Part shown: positions 9,424 through 18,133 of the stretch, one piece after another
Position numbering within the stretch: the stretch's first letter is position 1
Layout of the letters: every line of letters starts with the position of its first letter
Notes under the pieces: model-generated
Database searches by the model: none
Told to the model about the DNA's origin: nothing
What the model saw: the letters and a program-made list of their open reading frames with translations, nothing else
Program-made: the position numbers and the translations under genes
DNA from: Palsa-1248 sp963737835
Lineage (GTDB): Bacteria; Gemmatimonadota; Gemmatimonadetes; Gemmatimonadales; Gemmatimonadaceae
Length of the DNA: 64,000 nt
Direction of reading: 5' to 3'
Assembly: GCA_963737835.1 (NCBI GenBank)
Contig: CAVTUH010000001.1
Span: 1,488,001-1,552,000 of the forward strand

Positions 9424-10677
9424 TCACGGGTTCGGCGTGACAGTGCCGGACGCGGTCAGCGTCGACAACGCCGGCGTGCAGTCGCGCGCAACGACACCGT
9501 ACTCGTAGTTCTGGCCAAGGGGGACCGTCTTGTCCTCGAACGCGTACGTGGGCGTACCGGCACCTGGCACGGTGTAGATCGGTGTGCCCCAACTGCCGGC
9601 CGTGCTGTCTCGCCGATACACGGAATAGCTCTTGACGTCGCGCTGCCCTGCGAGCTCATCGTTCGACGCGGGCCACGTCACACCAATGCTGTCACCGGTC
9701 GGCCACGCGGTCGGCGTGATCGTTGCCGGTGCCTGAGGAGGGACGCCGCACGCGGAGACGTGGAGCAACCCTGCGTTGAGCAGCGGGATGTTCTCGTTCA
9801 CGCTCCGGTAGATGTCCCCCTCGACGGGGTCTTTGTACACTGCCATCAGCTGGACCCGGACTTCGCTCAGCTTGGCGAGCATCGTGTCCGGTCCAATGTT
9901 GCCCTCTTTGAAATACAAGGGAACCGTCGGCGCGGTCACCTCGACGCGCGAGTTGACGGTCGGGCCGGGCATGAAGTAGCGAAAGGCGGGCCCACCCGTG
10001 GGGAACACGAGTCCGCGCGCGACGACGGTGGGCAGCGCATTGTTGACCTGCCTGAGCAAGAGATAGTCGTCGGGGCGCAGCGTCGTCGAATCGGGAGTCA
10101 CCCAATAGGAGACAGTCTCGGCGTTGCTGATCAGCCCTGTTCCCTGCAAGTACGTGCTGTCCGGATACTGCACTGCCGAGTAGGGCAGCACGATGTGGTT
10201 TGCGGGCAGGAGGGCAACGGTGAGCGCGTTGGGAACGTTCGGATCGTAGTAGCTGGCGGACGTCACGGTGGCGGTATCGGTCGTCACCAGGTCCGCGTTG
10301 AAGGTCACGGCGTACGGATGCGCTTCGATGATCATCGGCTGCCGCAGGCCCAGTCCGCCGCCGGCGACCCGGAGATCATGGGCCATCTCGTCCATGGCGA
10401 AGCTCACGTTTTGCTGGGCATCGAGGCGCCCGGCGGTGAGCGTGACGGCGCGCGTTTGCCGCACGATGAAGCTCAAGGCCGCCGCGCCGAGGATCGTGAA
10501 GAGCGTCATCGCGATCATGATCTCGACCAGCGTGAAACCGCCGACGAGCTGTCCGCCCGGGACAGGCCGAATATCGCTCCGGTGGGCGGTGCGTCCGGCA
10601 CGGTTGACACCGGCCGGAGCGCCCGCGCACCGCGCCTTCTCCCACGAGTCTTGGGGCCAACGAGAGCGTGGATGCAT
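9424..10677 (-). CDS. PilW-like minor pilin with C-terminal fibronectin-III-like domain
   Basis: A 417-residue type IV prepilin-like protein. The cleavage site is GG/FTLVE (Gly47, Phe48, Glu52), followed by the usual hydrophobic helix IMIAMTLFTILGAAALSFI. The leader of 47 residues is unusually long, so the true start may lie further downstream. The middle part resembles PilW. The last about 95 residues (APATITPTAWPTGDSIGVTW, SYSVYRRDSTAGSWG, YEYGVVARDCTPALS) look like a fibronectin type III domain. The gene starts 11 bases after the PilV-like gene and lies in one operon with FimT-, PilV- and PilX-like genes. An FnIII extension is not usual in minor pilins and suggests an adhesive or assembly role. 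Confidence 0.8.
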   Translation of the reverse strand: MHPRSRWPQDSWEKARCAGAPAGVNRAGRTAHRSDIRPVPGGQLVGGFTLVEIMIAMTLFTILGAAALSFIVRQTRAVTLTAGRLDAQQNVSFAMDEMAHDLRVAGGGLGLRQPMIIEAHPYAVTFNADLVTTDTATVTSASYYDPNVPNALTVALLPANHIVLPYSAVQYPDSTYLQGTGLISNAETVSYWVTPDSTTLRPDDYLLLRQVNNALPTVVARGLVFPTGGPAFRYFMPGPTVNSRVEVTAPTVPLYFKEGNIGPDTMLAKLSEVRVQLMAVYKDPVEGDIYRSVNENIPLLNAGLLHVSACGVPPQAPATITPTAWPTGDSIGVTWPASNDELAGQRDVKSYSVYRRDSTAGSWGTPIYTVPGAGTPTYAFEDKTVPLGQNYEYGVVARDCTPALSTLTASGTVTPNP

Positions 10678-10688
10678 GGAAGAAGGCC

Positions 10689-11108
10689 CTAGAAAGCCGA
10701 AATAATGGTGGTCTTGCGAATCGGCGTCTGAACGGTCGGCATCGTGACGGCCACCGTGACGACGCGATAGTCGACCGTGTCACTCGAACCCCCGCCGACA
10801 TGGTCGACGATCGTTTGCAGCGAGTACGTCGTCGAGTCGGCTGCGACGGCTTGCGTGCCGGCCATGCTGTCGATCGACGCGTAGTTGTTGCAGTGCTTGA
10901 CGGAATCGATCCGGTCCGAGGCGAGATCGAGGGCGCGTTGCTGGAGCGCGGACACCTTGGTGGTGTGAGCGAAGTGACCCATGAAATCCCCGAGCCCAAT
11001 GAGCGCAGTCGCGAGGATCGTGATGGCCACCATCGTCTCGATCAACGTCATCCCGCGGCGTGCCGCGGGCGCGCGTTGCAAGCGCATCAGAAGCCGCCGG
11101 GTGTCCAT
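10689..11108 (-). CDS. PilV-like minor pilin (type IV prepilin)
   Basis: A 139-residue prepilin-like protein with a short basic leader and processing site RRG/MTLIE (Gly19, Met20, Glu24), followed by a hydrophobic helix (TMVAITILATALIGLGDFM). Met instead of Phe at position 1 of the mature protein is known for PilV-type minor pilins. The gene overlaps the upstream FimT-like gene by 22 bases, indicating one transcript. Its likely job is priming the pilus fibre together with the other minor pilins. Confidence 0.8.
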   Translation of the reverse strand: MDTRRLLMRLQRAPAARRGMTLIETMVAITILATALIGLGDFMGHFAHTTKVSALQQRALDLASDRIDSVKHCNNYASIDSMAGTQAVAADSTTYSLQTIVDHVGGGSSDTVDYRVVTVAVTMPTVQTPIRKTTIISAF

Positions 11109-11752
11109 GTCGCTCCCTCGTCGCGATACCAGTCCGTGCGGCCCGTTGTCTGTGTGACGTTGACGCCGCGGAAGTCCGTGATCAGCCCGCGTGTCGACGA
11201 CACATAGATCTGCGCGTCGGTGCTCGCGGCGCCGTCACAGCGGAACACGAACCCCGGAAGCGACTGACCGTTGACGGCGATGGTCGCGAGCGTCGTGCCG
11301 GTGATGGCGCCCGTCGGCGCCGGCGCGCCGGACCACGTGCTGCCGGGGACACCGAAGATGACCCCATCTTGCAGAGCGACCGAGGTGACACGTTCGCCAG
11401 GATCGGCCTGCAGATTGTTGTTCACGTCTTCGACGATGAACAGGCGGCCGTTCGGCACGTCGACGGCGACCAACATGTTGTGCTGTGACGCCACGGCCAA
11501 CGTCGCCGCCTTCTGGAGCGCGGCCCGAACGCCGCGTGCGCCGACATCGACCCGCCACGCGGTGTAGTTGATCTTGGGCATCGCAATCGCAGTGACGATG
11601 GCGACCAGTGTGACGACGATCACCATCTCGATCACCGTAAACCCGCAGCGCCGAGCGAGTGACCCGGCGTACCCGGCCGGACCGTCAAGCCGTTCGGTGT
11701 GTTGTTCGGCGGCTTTCTCGGGCGCGCAGCGCCCGCGCGTGAAGGAGAACAT
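11087..11752 (-). CDS. FimT/GspH-like minor pilin
   Basis: A 221-residue pseudopilin-like protein, first gene of the minor-pilin operon. Its prepilin peptidase site is CG/FTVIE (Gly37, Phe38, Glu42), followed by MVIVVTLVAIVTAIAMPKI. The region after the helix (RVDVGARGVRAALQKAATLAVASQ) has the repeated Ala/Arg pattern of GspH/FimT proteins, and a C-terminal beta domain follows. The leader is long, so translation may begin at a later non-ATG codon. In other organisms FimT-type pilins can help bind DNA during uptake; nothing here proves that role. Confidence 0.78.
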   Translation of the reverse strand: MFSFTRGRCAPEKAAEQHTERLDGPAGYAGSLARRCGFTVIEMVIVVTLVAIVTAIAMPKINYTAWRVDVGARGVRAALQKAATLAVASQHNMLVAVDVPNGRLFIVEDVNNNLQADPGERVTSVALQDGVIFGVPGSTWSGAPAPTGAITGTTLATIAVNGQSLPGFVFRCDGAASTDAQIYVSSTRGLITDFRGVNVTQTTGRTDWYRDEGATWTPGGF

Positions 11753-12056
11753 CGGGCCTCGCCGGTTGCACGGCCGCTCGGGGCACGCATCGATTCAGCG
11801 TACTAGGCTCGCGAGCAGCGACGCAGACCAAACTAGAGCGAGGGCCGAAAGTCCCCGTCACGCGGAGTGACCCGACTGTCACACCATGCGGTGTCGGGCA
11901 CCGTTCGTAACACATCCAATTCGGTCATCCCGACTGCAGAAAACCTCAGGAGGCGCCCAGTCTAATACGCGCCCCCCCAACGAGATACCAACGCGCGCGG
12001 CCGCCGTGCTCCGGCCCGCGCAGGACGAATGCGGTCAGGAGTATCGGCTCCCCCTA
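11753..12056 (-). other. intergenic region upstream of the minor-pilin operon
   Basis: About 300 bases between the fimT-like start and the bcp stop. No open frame looks real. Two small adjacent inverted repeats are present at about 11857-11871 (GTCAC, loop, GTGAC) and about 11881-11895 (ACACC, ATGC, GGTGT). In the minus direction they would sit in the leader of the pilin operon and could be regulatory RNA structure, but they match no riboswitch that I recognise. Confidence 0.35.
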
Positions 12057-12554
12057 TCACTTTCGCGGCTTCGCCGCCCCCGTTCCGCGGGCCTTGAGCT
12101 GTCGGATCTCCGCTTCGACTTCGGCCGCGTGCCCTTCCGGCTTCACCTTGGGAAAGACCTTGGCGACGGTGCCGTCGGCCCCGATGATGAACGTTGCCCG
12201 CTGGACTCCCATGTACTGCCTGCCGTACATGGATTTTTCCACCCAGACGCCGTAGCGCTCGGCGATCGCGTGATCTGTGTCAGCGAGCAGCGTGAACGGG
12301 AGCTCGAACTTGCGCTTGAATTTCTGATGAGAAGCAACGTCATCGGGACTGACGCCCAGAATCACCGCGTCGGATTTCTGGAACCGAGGAAAGGCATCCC
12401 GGAGCTCACACGCCTCGACCGTGCATCCGGGAGTGTCGTCCTTGGGATAGAAGTACAACACGACAGGCTGGCCTCGGAGTGCGGAGAGCCGCAGATCCTT
12501 CCCCTCGTCTGTCTGCACCGTGAAGTCGGGGGCCTGCTCCTGTTCTTGAACCAT
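12057..12554 (-). CDS. bcp: thioredoxin-dependent peroxiredoxin, Bcp/PrxQ type
   Basis: A 165-residue cytoplasmic thiol peroxidase that reduces hydrogen peroxide and organic peroxides using thioredoxin. The start at 12554 (MVQEQEQAPDFTVQ) is preferred; a longer frame exists but runs into argF and has no family similarity. The catalytic segment is YPKDDTPGCTVEACELRDAF with peroxidatic Cys44 and resolving Cys49, the CxxxxC spacing of the PrxQ subgroup. Later family segments are also present (GVSPDDVASHQKF, FTLLADTDHAIAERYGVW, QRATFIIGADG). It follows argF by 26 bases on the same strand. A G-rich repeat-like run lies in that gap. Confidence 0.95.
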   Translation of the reverse strand: MVQEQEQAPDFTVQTDEGKDLRLSALRGQPVVLYFYPKDDTPGCTVEACELRDAFPRFQKSDAVILGVSPDDVASHQKFKRKFELPFTLLADTDHAIAERYGVWVEKSMYGRQYMGVQRATFIIGADGTVAKVFPKVKPEGHAAEVEAEIRQLKARGTGAAKPRK

Positions 12555-12580
12555 GCTGGGTGGGGTCTGGGGTTGGGGGT

Positions 12581-13486
12581 CTAGCTGTCTGCCACCAGGA
12601 TCGCCATCAGCGCCTTCTGGACATGCAGGCGGTTTTCCGCCTCGTCCCACACACGACTCTGCGGGCCGTCGATGACCTCGGCGGTCACTTCCTCACCACG
12701 GTGGGCTGGGAGGCAGTGCAGGAAGATGGCATCCTTCGCCGCGCGCGCCATGAGCTTCGCGTTGACCTGATAGCCGCCCAAGGCCCGTGCGCGGCGCTCG
12801 TGCTCTTCTTCCTGACCCATCGAGGCCCACACGTCAGTCGTCACGACGTCGGCGCCCGACGTCGCCTCGGCGGGATCGCGAACAACGCGCACCGGGGCGC
12901 CCTCCCGTTGCGCGCGCCCCAGCACACCGGCGTCCGGTTCGTATCCCTCCGGACACGCGAGCGTGAGCGCAAACCCGAGCCGGGACGCCGCGTTGATCCA
13001 CGAATTCGCCACGTTGTTGCCGTCGCCAACCCATGCAACGCGCTTACCATCCCAGCCGCCAAGACTCTGCTGCATCGTCAGCACGTCGGCGAGCACCTGA
13101 CAGGGGTGCAGGAGATCGGTCAATCCATTGATCACCGGCACCGAAGCATAGCGCGCGAACTCCTCGACATCGGCGTGCGCGTACGTGCGGATCATGATCG
13201 CATCGACGTATCGCGAGAGCACGCGCGCCGTGTCGGCGATCGACTCGTCTCGGCCGAGTTGGCAATCACGCGGCGAGAGAAACAACGCGTGCCCGCCAAG
13301 CTGCGAAGTACCGACCTCGAAAGAGACGCGGGTGCGCGTCGACGACTTCATAAAGATCATCGCGAGCGATTTCCCGGCGAGCGGCGTACGGTGGTACTCA
13401 CCCGCGCGCATGCATTCCGCGAGACCGAGCAGGGCGCCGAGCTCGGACCGGCTAAAGTCCGGGATTGCGAGAAAGTGACGAGGCAT
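12581..13486 (-). CDS. argF: ornithine carbamoyltransferase
   Basis: A 301-residue enzyme that makes citrulline from ornithine and carbamoyl phosphate in arginine synthesis. The start at 13486 (MPRHFLAIPDFS) is chosen over an upstream extension that overlaps hslU. The carbamoyl-phosphate loop SSTRTR is at about residues 48-53 (FMKSSTRTRVSFEVG). The family signatures LLHPCQVLAD, WVGDGNNVANSW and HCLPAHRGEE are intact and favour the ornithine enzyme over aspartate carbamoyltransferase. The length is normal. No other arginine gene is nearby, so it is grouped here with unrelated housekeeping genes. Confidence 0.96.
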   Translation of the reverse strand: MPRHFLAIPDFSRSELGALLGLAECMRAGEYHRTPLAGKSLAMIFMKSSTRTRVSFEVGTSQLGGHALFLSPRDCQLGRDESIADTARVLSRYVDAIMIRTYAHADVEEFARYASVPVINGLTDLLHPCQVLADVLTMQQSLGGWDGKRVAWVGDGNNVANSWINAASRLGFALTLACPEGYEPDAGVLGRAQREGAPVRVVRDPAEATSGADVVTTDVWASMGQEEEHERRARALGGYQVNAKLMARAAKDAIFLHCLPAHRGEEVTAEVIDGPQSRVWDEAENRLHVQKALMAILVADS

Positions 13487-13565
13487 GGGTTGAGGTGCGT
13501 CGGGCAACGAGCCGGGGCGGCCGATCTGGGAGTCCCGGCGGCCGGCTGGCGGCGTGCCCCGTTGA

Positions 13566-15149
13566 TTAAAGTATGTACTTCCGCAAGTCCTCGTCGTCGG
13601 CAATCGAGCGAAGCCGGTCGCGCACACCCGCCGCATCAATGTTGATGGGCTGCGTACCGCGATCGGGCAGCTCATAGAGGACGTCCTCGAGGAGCGTCGT
13701 CATCACCGTGTGCAGGCGGCGGGCGCCGATATTCTCCATCCGCTGATTCACCCGCGCCGCTGTGCTGGCGATCTCCCTGATGCCGTCGTCGGTGAAGGTC
13801 AGCGTCGCGCCCTCGGCCTCGACGAGCGCCGCATACTGCTTCGTAAGCGCATTCTCGGGCTCGGTCATGATCCGGACGAAGTCCTCCTCAGTCAGGGGCT
13901 TGAGCTCAACCCGGATCGGAAAGCGGCCTTGCAGCTCCGGAATCAGATCGCTGGGCTTGGAAACGTGGAACGCGCCGGCCGCAACGAACAGGACGTGGTC
14001 GGTCTTCACCATGCCGTACTTGGTCTGGACATTGGAGCCTTCCACGATGGGCAGGAGATCCCGCTGCACGCCTTCGCGCGAGACATCGGGACCGCCGCCA
14101 CCGGTCGGACCTCGCTCGCCGGCGATCTTGTCGATCTCGTCGAGGAATATGATCCCCAGCTTCTCGACCCGCTCCAACGCATCGCTCGTCACGTCCTCGT
14201 GATCGATCAGCTTGTCCAGCTCCTGCTCCATGAGGATCCGGCGCGCCTCGGAGACCTTGACCGTGCGACGTTTCTTTCGCTTCGGACTCATCTCCTGCAG
14301 CATCTCCATGAAGTTCTCCATCCCTTCAGGCGCGCCTTGCGGCAGCATGACGTCCCACATCTGGGGGCCGGCGTGCGTCACCTCGACCTCCACCTCGCGC
14401 CCCTCGAGTTGTCCGTCCAGCAAGAGCTGACGTAGCTTCGCTCGCGTGCGCTGATATCGGGCCTGTGCGGCTTCGTCGCCCCCGGCCCCGTCACCGGGTG
14501 GCTCATTGGCTGACTTGCCACTGGACGCACCGGCGCCGACCGAGACGTCGCCGCGCGGGGATACGACGAACACCGTTCCTCGCTCGCCGGTGGTCGACGA
14601 CGTGCCCGCCGCCACAGCGTGTGCCGTCGCGGCGCCGACGGGAGTGGACGAAGAGCGAACAGGGGCTTGCGCAGCACCGTTGGGCTTGACGTCCGTCGGG
14701 ACGGGCAGCAGCAGATCGAGCAGCCGATCGTCGACGCGTTCGTTGGCGAGATCCTCGACCTCGGCTTCGCGCTCCGTCCGCACCATATCGATCGCGCTCT
14801 CGACCAGGTCGCGAACCATCCCTTCGACGTCCCGACCGACGTAGCCGACTTCTGTGAACTTGGACGCCTCGACTTTGACGAACGGCGCGCCGGCCAGCTT
14901 CGCCAGACGTCGCGCGATCTCCGTCTTCCCGACCCCAGTCGGGCCGATGAGGATGATGTTGTTGGGGGAGATCTCTTCGCGGATGGCCTCGGGCGCGCGC
15001 TGACGGCGCCACCGGTTTCGCAACGCTATGGCCACTGCTTTTTTTGCCTCGCCCTGGCCGACGATGTAGCGATTGAGCTCCGCCACGATCTGGCGTGGCG
15101 TGAGATCAGCCAGCTTGGCAAGCGCCTGTTGAGTGCGTTTGGAGGACAA
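13566..15149 (-). CDS. hslU: HslU ATPase of the HslUV protease, with a long insertion
   Basis: A 527-residue AAA+ unfoldase that feeds substrates to HslV. Walker A is GPTGVGKT (69-76), Walker B IIFLDEIDKI, and the sensor and C-terminal regions include GARRLHTVMTTLLEDVLYE. The C-terminus KYIL fits docking into HslV. The usual length is about 440-460. The excess is a low-complexity Ala/Gly/Ser/Pro stretch at about residues 151-235, inside the I-domain, before KLRQLLLDGQLEGREVEVEV. The start is TTG at 15149, with AGGGG upstream. An AT-rich island at about 15161-15186 is a plausible promoter site. hslV lies directly upstream. Confidence 0.94.
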   Translation of the reverse strand: MSSKRTQQALAKLADLTPRQIVAELNRYIVGQGEAKKAVAIALRNRWRRQRAPEAIREEISPNNIILIGPTGVGKTEIARRLAKLAGAPFVKVEASKFTEVGYVGRDVEGMVRDLVESAIDMVRTEREAEVEDLANERVDDRLLDLLLPVPTDVKPNGAAQAPVRSSSTPVGAATAHAVAAGTSSTTGERGTVFVVSPRGDVSVGAGASSGKSANEPPGDGAGGDEAAQARYQRTRAKLRQLLLDGQLEGREVEVEVTHAGPQMWDVMLPQGAPEGMENFMEMLQEMSPKRKKRRTVKVSEARRILMEQELDKLIDHEDVTSDALERVEKLGIIFLDEIDKIAGERGPTGGGGPDVSREGVQRDLLPIVEGSNVQTKYGMVKTDHVLFVAAGAFHVSKPSDLIPELQGRFPIRVELKPLTEEDFVRIMTEPENALTKQYAALVEAEGATLTFTDDGIREIASTAARVNQRMENIGARRLHTVMTTLLEDVLYELPDRGTQPINIDAAGVRDRLRSIADDEDLRKYIL

Positions 15150-15272
15150 CCCCGACCCCTAATTAAGTGGTCAATTAACAGTAACTTCGGCGGCGGATTT
15201 TTGGGGTTCGGGGCGCTCGCCCCAAGGGGGCCATGTCGGCGCACGCTGTGGCGATCGACACCGTGCTCGTGC

Positions 15273-15830
15273 TCACCCCGTTGGTTCGAGCACGGTGATG
15301 TTGTCGTTCGTGTAGATGCAGATCTCGCCGGCGATCTCGAGCGCTCGCCGCACGATCTCGACTGGGGGCATCGTGGTGTTGTTCTTGAGTGCGCGGGCCG
15401 CGGCGAGCGCATACGAGCCGCCCGAGCCGATCGCGAGGATGCCGTCGTCGGGCTCGATGATGTCGCCCGTCCCCGAGATGACGAACCCGTGCTGCCGGTC
15501 AGCCACTGCCAGCAGTGCCTCCAGCCGACGAAGCACCCGATCACTCCGCCAATCCTTGGCAAGCTCGACGGCCGCGCGCGGAAGGTTGCCCGGGTACCGC
15601 TCCAGCTTTTCCTCGAACTTCTCGAACAGCGTAAAGGCGTCGGCCGCCGCCCCTGCAAAGCCGGCCAGGAGCTTGCCCCGCCGGAGGGCGCGCACCTTTT
15701 GCGCGTTCGACTTCATGACCGTTTCCCCGACCGTGACCTGGCCGTCACCGCCTAGCGCGAGCTGGCCATCGCGACGCACGGCCAGGATGGTGGTGGCATA
15801 GATCGTCGGGAGTCGTGGGTGCGTGGACAT
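15273..15830 (-). CDS. hslV: HslV peptidase subunit of the HslUV protease
   Basis: A 185-residue proteasome-like N-terminal threonine peptidase. A short propeptide (MSTHPRLPTIYA) precedes the catalytic TTILAVRRDG segment. Family motifs GGDGQVTVGETVMK, ARKV-like AQKVRAL, LLAGFAGAAADAFTLFE, AIGSGGSYALAAARAL and EICIYTNDNI are all present. It is followed by hslU after 123 bases that hold a GC-rich hairpin (GGGGCG and CGCCCC arms at 15210-15223). Together with trmFO, xerC and topA upstream it preserves a gene order known from Firmicutes. Confidence 0.96.
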   Translation of the reverse strand: MSTHPRLPTIYATTILAVRRDGQLALGGDGQVTVGETVMKSNAQKVRALRRGKLLAGFAGAAADAFTLFEKFEEKLERYPGNLPRAAVELAKDWRSDRVLRRLEALLAVADRQHGFVISGTGDIIEPDDGILAIGSGGSYALAAARALKNNTTMPPVEIVRRALEIAGEICIYTNDNITVLEPTG

Positions 15831-15848
15831 TGTTGAAGAATAACGCAG

Positions 15849-16938
15849 TCAGCGGGACGGCCGCGCCGCGGCGACCACAGATTCCAACGCCTCCGCCACT
15901 GGCCCGACTTCCAGCGACTCGAGCGAGAGGCTGGGGTCGAGACCGCGCGCCCGGCCGTCCCATAGGGGCCATAGAGCCCGCCCCGGTTCCGCGCGAACAT
16001 CACCACGGCCGGCGTGCCGAACGCCGACGCGATATGCGTCACGGAGGTATCGGCGGTGAGTGCCACGTCCGCGGTCGCGACGAGCGCCATCATCTCGCGG
16101 TAATGGGCGCGGTGCGCGTCACGGCCACATCCCATGCGCGCGCCGATCCGCGCCATGCGCCCCTTGTCCTCCGGCGCACCGACCAGGAGGATCGACCAAT
16201 CCGGAAAGCGTGACCGGATCCGGCTGAGCGTCGCGATGAACCGCTCGTCAGGCCAGTATCGCCACCCGGCACCGGCAGACACGTTCACGACGAGTCGGCC
16301 GGCGCCGGTTACCCCACTCGCACGACTGGCGGCGCGCCTCCTCGCGCCAGCGGGCTGTCCCCCTCCCTCCAGTTCCGCTGGCATCAGAAAGAGCTCCGGC
16401 TGCCAGATTCCCCAGCTCGTGTTCGGCGAGACGGACGCGATCCGGGCAGCGGATCCAGCATCCGCACCCGGCGCAGCCGTCGGCCACACAGCACGCCGTC
16501 GCGCCTCGCGCACCGGATCGACGCCGAACGCCGCGAGTACCGCGGCGGAGTGATCGACGTAGTGCTCGGCGTCCACTGACGCGGGCAACCGGCAGTGTCA
16601 GTGCGAAGTCGTTCCCTCGCTCGCCGACACCGATGCGGTGGCGCGCGCCGCTCGCCCACATGAGCAACATGGTCGTCAGCGACGGGGCCATCACCATCGC
16701 GTCGACACCGCATCATAGTGCTCGCGGCGCACTCGAGCAGCGTCGCGAGATAGCTCGTCGGGCGCTTGCGGTCGATGGTGAGCACGCGTCCCGACATGCG
16801 GATTGCCGCGAAGCACTGCGGCGTTCGCAACCGATGCCAGCACGTCGACCGTGACGGTGGGCTGCGCGAAACGATCGCCTTGATGATGCCGGTCGCCAGG
16901 ACCATGTCGCCGATCCGGTCATAGCGAAGATACAGCAC
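15849..16938 (-). CDS. glycosyltransferase family 9 (heptosyltransferase-like), broken by several frameshifts
   Basis: A GT9-type enzyme, the family that adds ADP-heptose to lipopolysaccharide core. The N-terminus is RVLYLRYDRIGDMVLATGII, matching the family's first strand and IGD motif. Segments in other frames continue it: VANAAVLRGNPHVG, then TMLLMWASGARHRIGVG, then DAEHYVDHSAAVLAAFGVDP. The C-terminal half has VNVSAGAGWRYWPDERF and ALTADTSVTHIASAFGTPAV, the sugar-nucleotide site. A last shift is needed to reach the stop at 15849 (ending AAARPSR). At least four indels between about 15960 and 16880 are required. The exact start is uncertain; GTG at 16938 is the first residue of the recognisable domain. 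It may be a true pseudogene, but nearby essential genes show the same damage. Confidence 0.68.
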
Positions 16939-17087
16939 GCGGTGCGGACCCGGGCTCCAGTCCGGCGGTGGCAGCGACGCGCCCTGGGGCGCGGCGAGCG
17001 CTGCCCAGGATCGCGATGACGAGCGCCTTCGTACGCCGCTCGGCGGCGCGGAGTCAATGCGCGCCGGTTGCTAGCCGCGGCGCGCGC

Positions 17088-18044
17088 TCACAGCGCCCGC
17101 GGGTGCGCCTTGCGATAGACCTGCTTGAGTCGCTCGACGCTCGTGTGCGTGTAGATCTGGGTGGTGCTCACGGAGGCATGGCCGAGCAGCTCCTGCACGG
17201 CGCGGAGATCGGCTCCCGCGTCGAGGAGGTGCGTCGCAACCGTATGGCGAAGCGAGTGGACGCTCAGACCAGCGGCTTCGTCGACTCCCGCGAGGCAGCG
17301 CGTGATCGCGGCCTGCACACCGCGAGCGCTCATTCGCTGTCCGCGGTTGTTGAGGAACACGGCGACGCGGTCGGCCCGCGCGCCCACCGAGGTCACGAGC
17401 GTCTCGCGGTGCGAGTCGTATGCCCGCAGTGCGCGAGTTGCATGGTCGCCGATGGGCACAATGCGCTCTTTGCGACCCTTCCCTCGCACCTTGGCTTGCT
17501 GCGAGACGAGATCGAGATCGCGTCGGTTGAGCCCACACAGCTCCGACAGGCGCATGCCCGTAGAATAGAAAAGCTCGAGCATCGCGAGGTTTCGCACCGC
17601 AGCGAAGCGGCCTGTGGCTGCGGCCGACTCCGCGGCCTCGAATAGCCGCGTGGCTTGCGCGCGATCGAGGTAGGTGGGCAGATGGCGGTCGCGACGCGGC
17701 GAACCGACCGCGCGCGCCGGGTTGACGTCGACCACGTCCGAAAGGTGGAGGTATCGGTAGAAGCTACGGACCGCCGACAGTGCGCGAGCAACGGAGCGCT
17801 TGCCCAAGCCGCGCCGCGCCAGATGCCCCATGTAGCTGCGGATGGCGAGTCGGTCCACGCCCTGCCAGGTCCAACTCGATCCGCCGTAATAGTCCGCCAG
17901 GAATCGGCCGAACTCGTCGAGGTCGCGCCGGTATGCCGTGACCGTGCGCGGCGACACATCCCGCTCTTTTTCCAAGTGCGCGAGAAAGTCGCGAAGGAAG
18001 TCGGAGGGAGGTGAAGAAGACGGCAACGTGGGCCCAGGGGTCAA
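17088..18044 (-). CDS. xerC: tyrosine recombinase XerC/CodV type
   Basis: A 318-residue site-specific recombinase that resolves chromosome dimers. The N-terminal SAM-like domain (about 15-105) includes FLRDFLAHLEKERDVSPRTV. The catalytic residues are all present: Arg165 (STGMRLSELCGL), the Lys in KGRKER (about 189), His263 and Arg266 (HSLRHT), His289 (LLGHAS) and Tyr298 (TQIYTH). The start is a TTG whose first codons fall in a G-rich repeat-like stretch, so translation may really begin a few codons later. Its position beside trmFO and hslVU is why I prefer XerC/CodV to XerD. It is not next to any integrated element. Confidence 0.9.
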   Translation of the reverse strand: MTPGPTLPSSSPPSDFLRDFLAHLEKERDVSPRTVTAYRRDLDEFGRFLADYYGGSSWTWQGVDRLAIRSYMGHLARRGLGKRSVARALSAVRSFYRYLHLSDVVDVNPARAVGSPRRDRHLPTYLDRAQATRLFEAAESAAATGRFAAVRNLAMLELFYSTGMRLSELCGLNRRDLDLVSQQAKVRGKGRKERIVPIGDHATRALRAYDSHRETLVTSVGARADRVAVFLNNRGQRMSARGVQAAITRCLAGVDEAAGLSVHSLRHTVATHLLDAGADLRAVQELLGHASVSTTQIYTHTSVERLKQVYRKAHPRAL

Positions 18045-18098
18045 GAGTCAGGGAACGGCAACGGCACCATCACGCCCACCGACGCTGCTGATCGGCGG

Positions 18099-18128
18099 GT
18101 AGGGGCGACGCAACGCGTCGCCCGTCGT
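18099..18128. repeat. palindromic repeat, family B (GTAGGGGCGACGC type)
   Basis: Hairpin with 9-base arms GGGCGACGC (18103-18111) and GCGTCGCCC (18115-18123) and a 3-base loop, preceded by GTAG and followed by GTCGTT. Two further copies with the same core and flanks lie at 60131-60160 and 60229-60254. It sits between trmFO and xerC. Confidence 0.8.
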
Positions 18129-18133
18129 TTGCA

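Noticed and set aside
11840..11900. Possible c-di-GMP or other riboswitch before the minor-pilin operon
   Set aside because: Two small hairpins are present, but the conserved GEMM core and tetraloop features are not visible.
15849..16938. GT9 gene as a true pseudogene
   Set aside because: Not decided: the number of breaks is high, but the same indel pattern affects essential genes in the window, so error is at least as likely.
17088..18044. Tyrosine recombinase as an integrase of a mobile element
   Set aside because: It has XerC/D length and motifs, lies in a housekeeping gene order, and no attachment site or element genes are nearby.
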